A stretch of DNA of 10,668 nt from assembly GCA_012798235.1 (NCBI GenBank), contig JAAZNP010000047.1:1-10668 (forward strand), in the 5' to 3' direction. The stretch is from Parcubacteria group bacterium (GTDB taxonomy: Bacteria > Patescibacteriota > Minisyncoccia > UBA6257). A program made the position numbers and the translations under genes. The notes below the pieces were generated by a model, which saw only the letters and a list, made by a program, of their open reading frames with translations, was not told where the DNA came from and made no database searches. Shown in pieces: positions 1 through 6,661 of this stretch. Each line of letters opens with the position of its first letter. Position 1 is the first letter of the stretch.

Positions 1-21
1 ATAATAATCTTTTTGCGGCAT
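1..21 (-). CDS. dnaJ: Start of DnaJ co-chaperone (partial, 7 codons)
   Basis: Only the first seven codons are in the window, reading M-P-Q-K-D-Y-Y on the minus strand before the sequence ends. KDYY right after the start is the classic opening of DnaJ, where it begins the J domain (usually followed by a ..LGV.. stretch). The ATG lies 1 nt beyond the TAA of the phosphomutase gene, so the two are almost certainly co-transcribed. DnaJ would deliver substrates to the DnaK of this same operon and stimulate its ATPase. The call rests on a very short peptide plus operon context (hrcA, grpE and dnaK upstream). Confidence 0.7.
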
Positions 22-22
22 A

Positions 23-1402
23 TTATTCTATTGAAACAAAATTTAAACTATTTAATAGATTATTTAATTCTTTTTCTCTCTTCAGTAAAATATCTCTATC
101 ATCAGCTTCTAAATTTATTCGAATAAAAGGAGCAGTATTAGCAGGATGGATATGAATTTTTGTATCTTTATTTTCTAAAATTAAACCATCAAACACATCA
201 ATCTGATAACCTAAATTCTGATAGTAATCTTTGATAGAATCTAGTTGCTTTTCATAATTGTCTCCCTTTTGATAATTTTTTTCTGTAATTCGTACTCTTT
301 GGTCAATTTCTTTTTTGATAACGCTCAAAGGCTTATTTATTTCTGATAAGATTTCTAAAACAAAAAGAAAAGTTAAAGCTCCTGAATCGCTAAAAAACAG
401 ATCGCGAAAATAATAATGTCCTGTATGTTCTGCGCCAACCAAGGCATTATGTTCTCGCATAGCTTGTTTCATAAAAGAGTGGCCAATTCTTGCTCGAATA
501 GGAATTCCTTGAAACTGGTTAATTGTTTTTAGTACTGAGGGTGATAAAACAGAATCATAAACAACAGGTTCATTGGTATTATTTTTCATTAAATGCTTAA
601 TTAATAAAATCAAAATTATTGATGCGTCAACATATTCTCCGGTTTCATCCAAAAAAGTAACCCGATCCGCATCACCGTCAAAAAGGATTCCCAAATCCAA
701 TTTTTTATCTTTAATTAATTTTTTTAAATCAGAGTATGATTTAGGATCAAAAGAATTAGGCGAATGGCAAGAAAAAGTCCCATCAATTTGATCGTTAATG
801 AAATAAAATTCGCCTTTAAGTTTAGAAATTAATAATTTTAGATAACTTACTGCCATGCCCCCTGAAGCATCAATACCAAAACGATAATTTTTCAAAGATT
901 GAAGATTGATAAATGAAATTAAATGCTCAATAAATTCCTCAATAATATCTTTCTTTTCTATTTTACCCTTTAAGGAGCTCTGATTATCAATATCATTTTT
1001 TATTAATACCTCTTTTAATTGCTCCAAACCATTATCTTCATAAAGCATCACTGGCCCTTGGCGGCATATCTTAAAACCATTAAACTGAGGCGGATTATGG
1101 CTCGCCGTAATCATAATGCCTGCCGGATAATTATATTTACCCATGGCAAAATAAAAGGCATCAGTAGAAACTAAACCTAAATCAATCACCTCGCTGCCAT
1201 TATCCATAATTCCTTCGCTCAAAGCCTTAAATAAAGGCAAAGAAGATAAGCGACCATCGCGACCAATAGCAACTTGTTTAGCTTGAACCATCTTGACTAA
1301 TCCTTTGCCTATTTTAAAAGCAGCTTCTTCATCAAGCTGAGTGGGATAAATTCCACGAATATCATTAACTTTAAAAATATCTTGCCAATTCCTTAATGAC
1401 AT
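23..1402 (-). CDS. Phosphomannomutase/phosphoglucomutase
   Basis: This is an alpha-D-phosphohexomutase family enzyme of 459 aa, close to the usual 450-465 aa. It should interconvert hexose 1- and 6-phosphates in the cytoplasm, feeding nucleotide-sugar and cell-surface glycan synthesis. Visible motifs in order are the active-site serine loop TASHNPP (99-105, phosphoserine S101), the metal-binding loop DGDADR (242-247), RIGHSF (305-310) and the sugar-binding loop GAEHTGHYYF (323-332). The C-terminal phosphate-binding loop reads HPANTAP (419-425) where relatives usually have RxSNTEP. Substrate preference (mannose, glucose or glucosamine) cannot be read from sequence, so no symbol is given. The gene starts 16 nt after the membrane-protein stop and ends 1 nt before the probable dnaJ start, inside the heat-shock operon. 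The ATG at 1402 is preceded by CAGGGT, too close to serve as a normal Shine-Dalgarno. Confidence 0.93.
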   Translation of the reverse strand: MSLRNWQDIFKVNDIRGIYPTQLDEEAAFKIGKGLVKMVQAKQVAIGRDGRLSSLPLFKALSEGIMDNGSEVIDLGLVSTDAFYFAMGKYNYPAGIMITASHNPPQFNGFKICRQGPVMLYEDNGLEQLKEVLIKNDIDNQSSLKGKIEKKDIIEEFIEHLISFINLQSLKNYRFGIDASGGMAVSYLKLLISKLKGEFYFINDQIDGTFSCHSPNSFDPKSYSDLKKLIKDKKLDLGILFDGDADRVTFLDETGEYVDASIILILLIKHLMKNNTNEPVVYDSVLSPSVLKTINQFQGIPIRARIGHSFMKQAMREHNALVGAEHTGHYYFRDLFFSDSGALTFLFVLEILSEINKPLSVIKKEIDQRVRITEKNYQKGDNYEKQLDSIKDYYQNLGYQIDVFDGLILENKDTKIHIHPANTAPFIRINLEADDRDILLKREKELNNLLNSLNFVSIE

Positions 1403-1418
1403 ACCCTGTTTAACTTAG

Positions 1419-2357
1419 CTAAACCAAACCGACTTCTTCTTTTTCGACACCAACTCTTTTAATCTTTAGGTATTTTACTAAAATTAATAGTTTTAAGAGA
1501 AGCCAACTTACTATTGTTAAAATCATTGAAAAAACAGAATTAAATAAAGCAATCAAACTAAAACAGAAAGAAGCCATTGTCAGGTAAACTATTAATTTTA
1601 TCACTAAAGAAAATGATTGCCACTTCGCTTTAAAATAATCTCTTATTAAAGAAAATATAGTTTCCTGCCCTGAAATTTGGAAACCTAACATTTGCGATAA
1701 ACTTTCTCTAGTTTGCTTTAATAATAATTGCGAAGCAGCGCTTCCGACAATTCCTAAATTAGTTGTTTGTTTTTCAATATATGTTTTTAAAATATCGTCA
1801 ACTTTTCCTTCAAGGGTAATGCCATTAATCGCTGGTAGGTGCCAATTAAATTTAGTTAAATCAATTTGCGGTCGATCAAAATATAAGAGAGTGCCAATAA
1901 TCAAGAAAAGGGACAGACTTAAGAGCAAAGAACCTTTAGCTACGATTCTGCCAAAATTTAAATCAATCAAACTGTTACTTTCGGATTTCATCCGCCAACC
2001 AGACAGAATAAGTAAAATAAATAACCCGCCCATTACTGCAAAAAGATAATAATTAATCTTTTGCTGCAACAAAATAGGAGCAAAGGAAATGATACTTATT
2101 AGCAAAGTACCAAAATAAAAATGAAGTTTCGGCATAACCAAAAAGAAAATCGGCAGGAGGGCAAAAACAAGAAACCATAAAATAGCAGCGCTAATTAAAT
2201 AATTCCAACTAAAAAATTTAATCACGCCAATAAATAATAACGACGCCAAACATAAAAAACTTACGATTAGCGCTAATAGAATTAACGCTTTTAAAGATTC
2301 GCTTCGATCTTGATAAGCTAATTTATAGACGCGATAAAAATTAGAATCTTGTGGCAT
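1419..2357 (-). CDS. Multi-pass membrane protein of unknown function
   Basis: I do not recognise this 312-aa protein. It has about seven hydrophobic segments: roughly 24-48, 52-76, 78-97, 102-121, 138-160, 249-271 and 273-296. A polar segment of about 88 residues (161-248) separates the fifth and sixth. The N-terminus (residues 1-23) and C-terminal tail (KYLKIKR onward) are charged. No signal peptidase site, catalytic motif, Walker motif or transporter signature was seen. The polar segment has an amphipathic look and no cysteines. The gene starts 13 nt after dnaK and ends 16 nt before the phosphomutase, so it is very probably part of the heat-shock operon under HrcA/CIRCE control. A role in envelope stress or membrane-associated quality control is only a guess from position. 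Confidence 0.85.
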   Translation of the reverse strand: MPQDSNFYRVYKLAYQDRSESLKALILLALIVSFLCLASLLFIGVIKFFSWNYLISAAILWFLVFALLPIFFLVMPKLHFYFGTLLISIISFAPILLQQKINYYLFAVMGGLFILLILSGWRMKSESNSLIDLNFGRIVAKGSLLLSLSLFLIIGTLLYFDRPQIDLTKFNWHLPAINGITLEGKVDDILKTYIEKQTTNLGIVGSAASQLLLKQTRESLSQMLGFQISGQETIFSLIRDYFKAKWQSFSLVIKLIVYLTMASFCFSLIALFNSVFSMILTIVSWLLLKLLILVKYLKIKRVGVEKEEVGLV

Positions 2358-2370
2358 TAATTAAAGTATA

Positions 2371-4287
2371 TCATTTTTCTTCAAAATTTGCATCCTGGGC
2401 TTCGGGTGGCTCTTTTTTATCAGGGTTTTCTTTATTCTCCTGGCCTTCATTTTTAGCTGTCTGTTGATACAAACTAGCTCCTATCTCGGATAATGTTTTG
2501 GATAAAGATTCCATTTTTTCTTTAAGTAGATTAATATCGGTACTATCTTTTATTTCTTTTAATTCTTTGATTCTAGTTTCTAAATTAGATTTCATATCGC
2601 TACTAATTTTATCAGCATTATCACTTAATGTTTTTTCTGCAGTATAAATTAAAGTTTCGGCATTATTTTTTACTTCAGCTAATTCTCTCTTTTGCTTATC
2701 CTCATTAGCATACATCTCTGCTTCTTTTTTCATTTTTTCTATTTCTTCTTTGGATAAACTGGTAGAACCTTCAATTCTTACTGACTGGCTTTTACCAGTA
2801 GCTTTATCTTTAGCAGTAACACTCAAAATACCATTAGCATCAATATCAAAAGTAACCTCAATTTGAGGAATGCCACGTGGTGCTGGAGGAATACCATCTA
2901 AAATAAACTTACCTAAAGAACGACAATCATTAGCCATCGGCCGTTCTCCCTGTAAAACATTTATTTCTACTGATGTTTGGTTATCAGATGCCGTAGAATA
3001 AATTTGAGTTTTGGAAGCAGGAATAGTGGTATTTTTATTAATCATAATAGTATTAATACCACCTAAAGTTTCAATACCTAAGGATAATGGCAAAACATCA
3101 AGTAACAACACATTTTTAATTTCTCCCTCCGGCGCTCTTTTTTCTTCGGCGGCCGTAATAATTTCTGCCTCAATAGCGGCACCAATAGCTACAATTTCTT
3201 CCGGATTAATGGATTTATTAGGTTCTTTATTGAAAAATGCCTTTACCGCTTCTCGCACTGCAGGGATTAAAGTTGTGCCTCCAACTAAAACCACTTCCTC
3301 AATATCCTGCTTGGTTAATTTAGCTTCCTCTAAAGTATGTTTTACTCGTTCAATTGATTTTTCGATTAAATCTTTAGTCAATTCATTAAATTTAGCTCGA
3401 GTAATTTTATTATATAAGTGTTTTGGCCCCGAAGCATCAGCGGAAATATAAGGTAAATTAATTTCTGTTTCATTAGTTGAAGATAGTTCAATTTTAGCTT
3501 TTTCCACTGCTTCTTTAATTCTTTGTAAAGCTAAGGGATCTTTAGTTAAATCCATTCCTTCGCTTTTCTTAAATTCTTCTAATAACCAATCAATAATTTT
3601 TTGATCAAAATCCTTACCACCCAAATGAGCTTCACCACCGGTAGCTAAAACTTCAACAGTGTCTGGAGAAACCTCAAGAATAGTGACATCAAAAGTACCA
3701 CCTCCAAAATCATAAACTAAGACTTTTTGGGCTTGTTTTTTACCCAAGCCATAAGCTAAAGCTGCAGCTGTGGGCTCATTAATCACGCGCAAAACCTTCA
3801 AGCCAGCAATTTCACCTGCTGTTTTTGTAGCTTTTCTCTGAGAATCATCAAAATTAGCCGGACAGGTAATTACTGCGGCTTCAATTTTTTCTCCTAATTT
3901 TTCCTCGGCATCTAATTTTAACTTCTGTAAAATCATGGAGGAAATTTCAATTGGACTATACCATTTATCACCCATTTTTACCTCAACCTCTCCATCGCTT
4001 CTTTTTCTAGTTTCATAAGGTAATTTTTTAATTTCTTTCTGAATTTCGGGGTCATCAAATTTTCTTCCAATAAATCGCTTCGCTTCAAAAATAGTGTTTT
4101 GTGGATTAGTCACTGCTTGTCTTTTGGCTAAATCACCAATTAATCTTTCGCCATTTTTTGCAATAGCAACCACCGAAGGAATCAAAATTGATCCCTCGCG
4201 GCTCTCTAAACATTTTGGCTCCCCTTGAATAATGGAAGCCATTTTTGAAATTGAAGTTCCTAAATCAATACCTAATACTTTAGACAT
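2371..4287 (-). CDS. dnaK: Chaperone DnaK (Hsp70)
   Basis: This is a full-length Hsp70 of 638 aa that folds client proteins in ATP-driven cycles with DnaJ and GrpE. The nucleotide-binding domain shows phosphate loop 1 IDLGTS (7-12), catalytic K70 in [20 protein letters not shown] (171-181), phosphate loop 2 DFGGGTFD (193-200) and the adenosine motif VGGTTLIP (335-342). The interdomain linker is [13 protein letters not shown] (392-404), followed by the beta substrate-binding domain, helical lid and an acidic/lysine-rich tail ending NFEEK. Several normally strict positions differ: TSIS for TTNS in loop 1, CPANF for VPAYF near 142-146, and GGTTL for GGxTR near 336-340. The gene lies 88 nt after grpE, across a foldable segment, and 13 nt before the membrane-protein gene. 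No Shine-Dalgarno precedes the ATG. Confidence 0.98.
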   Translation of the reverse strand: MSKVLGIDLGTSISKMASIIQGEPKCLESREGSILIPSVVAIAKNGERLIGDLAKRQAVTNPQNTIFEAKRFIGRKFDDPEIQKEIKKLPYETRKRSDGEVEVKMGDKWYSPIEISSMILQKLKLDAEEKLGEKIEAAVITCPANFDDSQRKATKTAGEIAGLKVLRVINEPTAAALAYGLGKKQAQKVLVYDFGGGTFDVTILEVSPDTVEVLATGGEAHLGGKDFDQKIIDWLLEEFKKSEGMDLTKDPLALQRIKEAVEKAKIELSSTNETEINLPYISADASGPKHLYNKITRAKFNELTKDLIEKSIERVKHTLEEAKLTKQDIEEVVLVGGTTLIPAVREAVKAFFNKEPNKSINPEEIVAIGAAIEAEIITAAEEKRAPEGEIKNVLLLDVLPLSLGIETLGGINTIMINKNTTIPASKTQIYSTASDNQTSVEINVLQGERPMANDCRSLGKFILDGIPPAPRGIPQIEVTFDIDANGILSVTAKDKATGKSQSVRIEGSTSLSKEEIEKMKKEAEMYANEDKQKRELAEVKNNAETLIYTAEKTLSDNADKISSDMKSNLETRIKELKEIKDSTDINLLKEKMESLSKTLSEIGASLYQQTAKNEGQENKENPDKKEPPEAQDANFEEK

Positions 4288-4316
4288 ACTAGTAAAATAT
4301 TAAATTTTTAGCCATA

Positions 4317-4358
4317 AACCACATCGGGTTTGTGGCCCTGAAACCAATGTGGTTCAGG
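4317..4358 (-). other. Foldable grpE-dnaK intergenic segment with competing hairpins
   Basis: One long hairpin pairs 4317-4324 (AACCACAT) with 4347-4354 (ATGTGGTT), continuing inward through 4327-4331 (GGTTT) with 4341-4345 (AAACC). The same bases can instead form two tandem hairpins: 4319-4323 with 4331-4335 (CCACA/TGTGG), and 4337-4342 plus 4344-4345 with 4351-4358 (CCTGAA..CC/GGTTCAGG). The grpE stop lies just upstream in the transcript, in a GTTATTT tandem (4368-4381). No clean U-tract follows the hairpin in the transcript, so ordinary intrinsic termination is not supported. A processing or mRNA-stability role between grpE and dnaK is possible. Confidence 0.5.
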
Positions 4359-4375
4359 ATTGTTTTTGTTATTTG

Positions 4376-4870
4376 TTATTTGTTTTTCACGACCGCGATT
4401 CTTACGGGACGAATTATTTTGCCGTAGAATCTATATCCCTTTTGAAAAATTTCAGCAATAGTACCAGGTGGATATTGAGAACTCTCGACTTCAGTTACAA
4501 TCTCTTGACAAGTTAAATCTGGTGCTTTACCTTTCTCAACTGAAATTTCTTCTAAACCTTCTTTCTTCATTACATCTTCTAATTGATTTTTAATTAAATA
4601 AATTCCTTTCAAATATTTTTCTTTTTCTTCTGAAGGAGCATTAGTTTCCAAACTCTGAATAGCCAAATCGAAACTATCTAAAATTGCCAGCAATTGTTTA
4701 ATCATTCTTTCGTTAGCAAATTTTGTTATTTTAGCCATTTTTTCTTCTTCTTCTTTCTTGTAATTGATCAATTCTGCTCGCGCTTTCTGCCATTCTTGGA
4801 GATAGGTTTTTTCTTCCGGTTCTTTTTGTCGAGGTTCTTCCGATTTTGGTTTATTTTTATTATCAGCCAT
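4376..4870 (-). CDS. grpE: Nucleotide exchange factor GrpE
   Basis: GrpE works as a cytoplasmic dimer that releases ADP from DnaK. The protein is 164 aa, somewhat short for the family (about 170-200). It starts with a charged, disordered-looking tail (1-25) and then a long helix carrying WQKARAELINYKK. The helix-bundle region LLAILDSFDLAIQSLE and the KGIYLIKNQLEDVMKKEGLEEI stretch follow. The C-terminal beta domain has the family pattern PPGTIAEIFQKGYRFYGKIIRPVRIAVV. It begins 12 nt after the hrcA stop and precedes dnaK, the usual hrcA-grpE-dnaK order. No Shine-Dalgarno is visible before the ATG at 4870. Confidence 0.96.
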   Translation of the reverse strand: MADNKNKPKSEEPRQKEPEEKTYLQEWQKARAELINYKKEEEEKMAKITKFANERMIKQLLAILDSFDLAIQSLETNAPSEEKEKYLKGIYLIKNQLEDVMKKEGLEEISVEKGKAPDLTCQEIVTEVESSQYPPGTIAEIFQKGYRFYGKIIRPVRIAVVKNK

Positions 4871-4882
4871 AGATTTTAAAAA

Positions 4883-5584
4883 TTAAACTAATTCTTTTAG
4901 AGCATCGAGAAGCCCAATGTTTTTATCATAGGGCATTCTTTTGCTTCCTAAAATACCGAAAATATTATGGGAGCGTCGACTTTTAGCTAATAAAGCGCTA
5001 AAACCATCGTCTTTAATTAAGGGGTTATCCCGACCAATTAAAATCAAGGGGTCTCTTTCAAAGCGCATTTTTTTTAATGCTTCATCTAATCTGTCTAAAG
5101 ACTCAGCGATTTGGGGAATAACATCTGGTTCTTCGACCAAGTCATAGAAAATATATTTCAAACCAGCTTTTTTAACTTCATTCTGTTCGGGTAAATAACA
5201 AAAACTCAAAGCCCGACTTTCTTCGGCAATAAAATTAAGAATCTGATTCCAATCAGCTAGAGTCTTTATTTTTTGTCTTAATAATTTTACCCACCGATTG
5301 CGCCATTGCTCCACAATATTGTCCTCGGCTAACATTGATTGTACAAAATATTTCCAGGCTTTATCAGTGGGCACACGACCACTTGAAATATGAAATTTAT
5401 ATAAATAACCTTCTTCTGCTAATTCTTGAAAGTCATTTCTAATCGTAGCAGGGCTTACATTAAAATTGCAATGGACTACTAAAAACTGAGACGCAATGGG
5501 TTCGCCCTTTTGAATGTAAGATTGAACTACTTTTTCTAAAATCCATTTTTGGCGATCTTCTAACGAAGGTTTCTTTTTAATCAT
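4883..5584 (-). CDS. hrcA: Heat-inducible transcription repressor HrcA (compact form)
   Basis: HrcA is the CIRCE-binding repressor of class I heat-shock genes. The N-terminal winged-helix signature is clear: RQKWILEKVVQSYIQKGEP (11-29), VSPATIRND (43-51), then HISSGRVPT (65-73). The C-terminal end ILGSKRMPYDKNIGLLDAL (211-229) matches the end of the GAF-like domain, so the gene is complete rather than cut off. At 233 aa it is about 100 residues shorter than typical HrcA (about 340); the missing part probably lies in the inserted dimerisation domain between the winged helix and the GAF-like core. It is the first gene of the operon, and its start codon sits directly below a CIRCE operator and promoter, indicating autoregulation. 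The ATG at 5584 is only 8 nt from the -10 box, implying a leaderless or near-leaderless mRNA. Confidence 0.93.
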   Translation of the reverse strand: MIKKKPSLEDRQKWILEKVVQSYIQKGEPIASQFLVVHCNFNVSPATIRNDFQELAEEGYLYKFHISSGRVPTDKAWKYFVQSMLAEDNIVEQWRNRWVKLLRQKIKTLADWNQILNFIAEESRALSFCYLPEQNEVKKAGLKYIFYDLVEEPDVIPQIAESLDRLDEALKKMRFERDPLILIGRDNPLIKDDGFSALLAKSRRSHNIFGILGSKRMPYDKNIGLLDALKELV

Positions 5585-5592
5585 AATATCTT

Positions 5593-5620
5593 ATTATACT
5601 CATTAGCAGTCGTATGTCAA
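5593..5620 (-). promoter_or_regulatory. Sigma70-type promoter of the hrcA-grpE-dnaK operon
   Basis: On the minus strand, TTGACA (5620-5615) is followed by a 16-bp spacer and TATAAT (5598-5593), both perfect consensus hexamers. The -35 box falls inside the 9-bp spacer of the CIRCE operator. Transcription should begin near 5585-5587, giving a leader of about 0-3 nt before the hrcA ATG (5584). Confidence 0.85.
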
Positions 5621-5629
5621 GAGTGCTAA
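5603..5629. promoter_or_regulatory. CIRCE operator (HrcA-binding site)
   Basis: TTAGCAGTC (5603-5611), a 9-nt spacer, then GAGTGCTAA (5621-5629). The consensus is TTAGCACTC-N9-GAGTGCTAA, so the right half is perfect and the left half has one mismatch (G at 5609 for C). It covers the -35 box and part of the -35/-10 spacer of the hrcA promoter, so bound HrcA should block RNA polymerase directly. It is the only CIRCE seen in the window. Confidence 0.93.
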
Positions 5630-5654
5630 TGGTTGCTCGGGAAAGGGATTCGCT

Positions 5655-5675
5655 TCCCCAATTTGTCCCCAATTT
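5655..5675. repeat. 11-bp-period tandem TCCCCAATTT
   Basis: TCCCCAATTT occurs at 5655-5664 and again at 5666-5675, separated by one base, so the copies fall on the same DNA face one helical turn apart. They lie between the CIRCE promoter and the corA promoter. This could be a small operator or a chance short repeat; no regulator is implied by sequence. Confidence 0.4.
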
Positions 5676-5678
5676 CCT

Positions 5679-5707
5679 TTGTTTGTTTTAAAAGTTTGTG
5701 ATAAAAT
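5679..5707 (+). promoter_or_regulatory. Probable extended -10 promoter of corA-cysS-dnaB-recR
   Basis: TTGTTT (5679-5684, weak -35), a 17-bp spacer, then TAAAAT (5702-5707) preceded by TG at 5699-5700, the extended -10 pattern TGnTATAAT with one mismatch. Transcription would start near 5714, about 24 nt before the corA ATG. A second TAAAAT at 5712-5717 is an alternative -10 but lacks a good -35. Confidence 0.45.
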
Positions 5708-5737
5708 AAGATAAAATCTTAAATAACTTAAAAATAT

Positions 5738-6646
5738 ATGCGGCAAATATATAAAGGTAAAATTACGTGGATAGATATCACCGCCCCGGATGAAGAAGAT
5801 ATTAATTATCTTCAAAAAAATTATCGTTTCCATCCTCTGATTTTGCAGGAATTGAAAACTTTGACTCAAAGAAACAAGGCAGAAGTTTATGACAACTATC
5901 TATTTTTAGTTACCCATTTCCCCGCTTGGGACATCACTAAACAAACTTCACAACCCTGGGAATTGGATATTATTTTATCGCCTAAAGTATTGGTTACCGT
6001 AAGTTATAATGAAATTTCAGAAGCGCATTTAGAATTAAAAGAAAAAGTTTATCAAAAAAACTTTGATAAAGAATATTTAACTGATACTTTTCAGTTATTA
6101 TATTTTATCATTGAATATTATCTTGACTTTGCCATGAGGCAAATTGCTCATATTCAAGAAAAATTAGATGCTATTGAAGAACAAATCTTTAGCCATCGCC
6201 AACAAGAAGTTATTCCAGCTTTATCGTATGTAAAAAGAGATATTCTAAATTTCCGTCGCATCTTTCAATACTTGAAAGAGGATTTATTATCTTTGGCGCG
6301 TCGGGGACCGCGTCTTTTTGGGGAAAATTCCAGAATTTATTTTGAGGATTTAATTGGCGATAGTTTGCGCGTTGACAATGTGATTGAAAATTTTAAAGAT
6401 ACCATTGAATCCTTAGAAAATACTAATAATTCTTTAATGGAGCATAAAATTAATGTTTTAACCAGAATCTATACCATTATTTCGTTTGTTACCTGGCCAA
6501 CTTTATTAGTTATTAGTTCCTACCAAATGAATACTAGTTACTTGCCATTTATTGGTTATCATTATGATTTCTTTATTGTCCTTTTAATGGCTTTCCTCCC
6601 TTCGATTCTAATTTATTTCTATCTTAAAAAAAGACATTTATTATAG
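5738..6646 (+). CDS. CorA-family divalent metal ion transporter
   Basis: This inner-membrane channel is probably for Mg2+ (or Co2+/Ni2+) and would be pentameric by family precedent. The 302 aa contain a long N-terminal cytoplasmic domain, a helical stalk (roughly 110-240) and two C-terminal membrane helices (about 243-261 and 274-296), ending in KKRHLL. The layout and the LTRIYTIISF run before the first membrane helix are typical of CorA. The signature at the end of the first helix reads YQMN (262-265) where CorA proteins have YGMN, so the normally invariant glycine is glutamine. Transport activity or selectivity may therefore differ, and no symbol is assigned. It is the first gene of the plus-strand cluster, 15 nt upstream of cysS, and divergent from the heat-shock operon. 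No Shine-Dalgarno precedes the ATG. Confidence 0.88.
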   Translation: MRQIYKGKITWIDITAPDEEDINYLQKNYRFHPLILQELKTLTQRNKAEVYDNYLFLVTHFPAWDITKQTSQPWELDIILSPKVLVTVSYNEISEAHLELKEKVYQKNFDKEYLTDTFQLLYFIIEYYLDFAMRQIAHIQEKLDAIEEQIFSHRQQEVIPALSYVKRDILNFRRIFQYLKEDLLSLARRGPRLFGENSRIYFEDLIGDSLRVDNVIENFKDTIESLENTNNSLMEHKINVLTRIYTIISFVTWPTLLVISSYQMNTSYLPFIGYHYDFFIVLLMAFLPSILIYFYLKKRHLL

Positions 6647-6661
6647 TCATCTCTAACTTCA

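Noticed and set aside
4317..4358. Intrinsic terminator after grpE
   Set aside because: In the transcript direction the hairpin is followed by UUUAUGGCUAAAAAUUU rather than a continuous U-tract, so termination is not well supported.
4694..4879. Phenylalanine-rich plus-strand open frame of 61 codons
   Set aside because: It is antisense to the lysine/glutamate-rich start of grpE; the composition is a mirror of those codons.
5603..5869. An 88-codon open frame on the minus strand across the hrcA-corA intergenic region
   Set aside because: It overlaps the CIRCE site, both promoters and the corA 5' end, has no family-like features, and is better explained as a shadow of corA.
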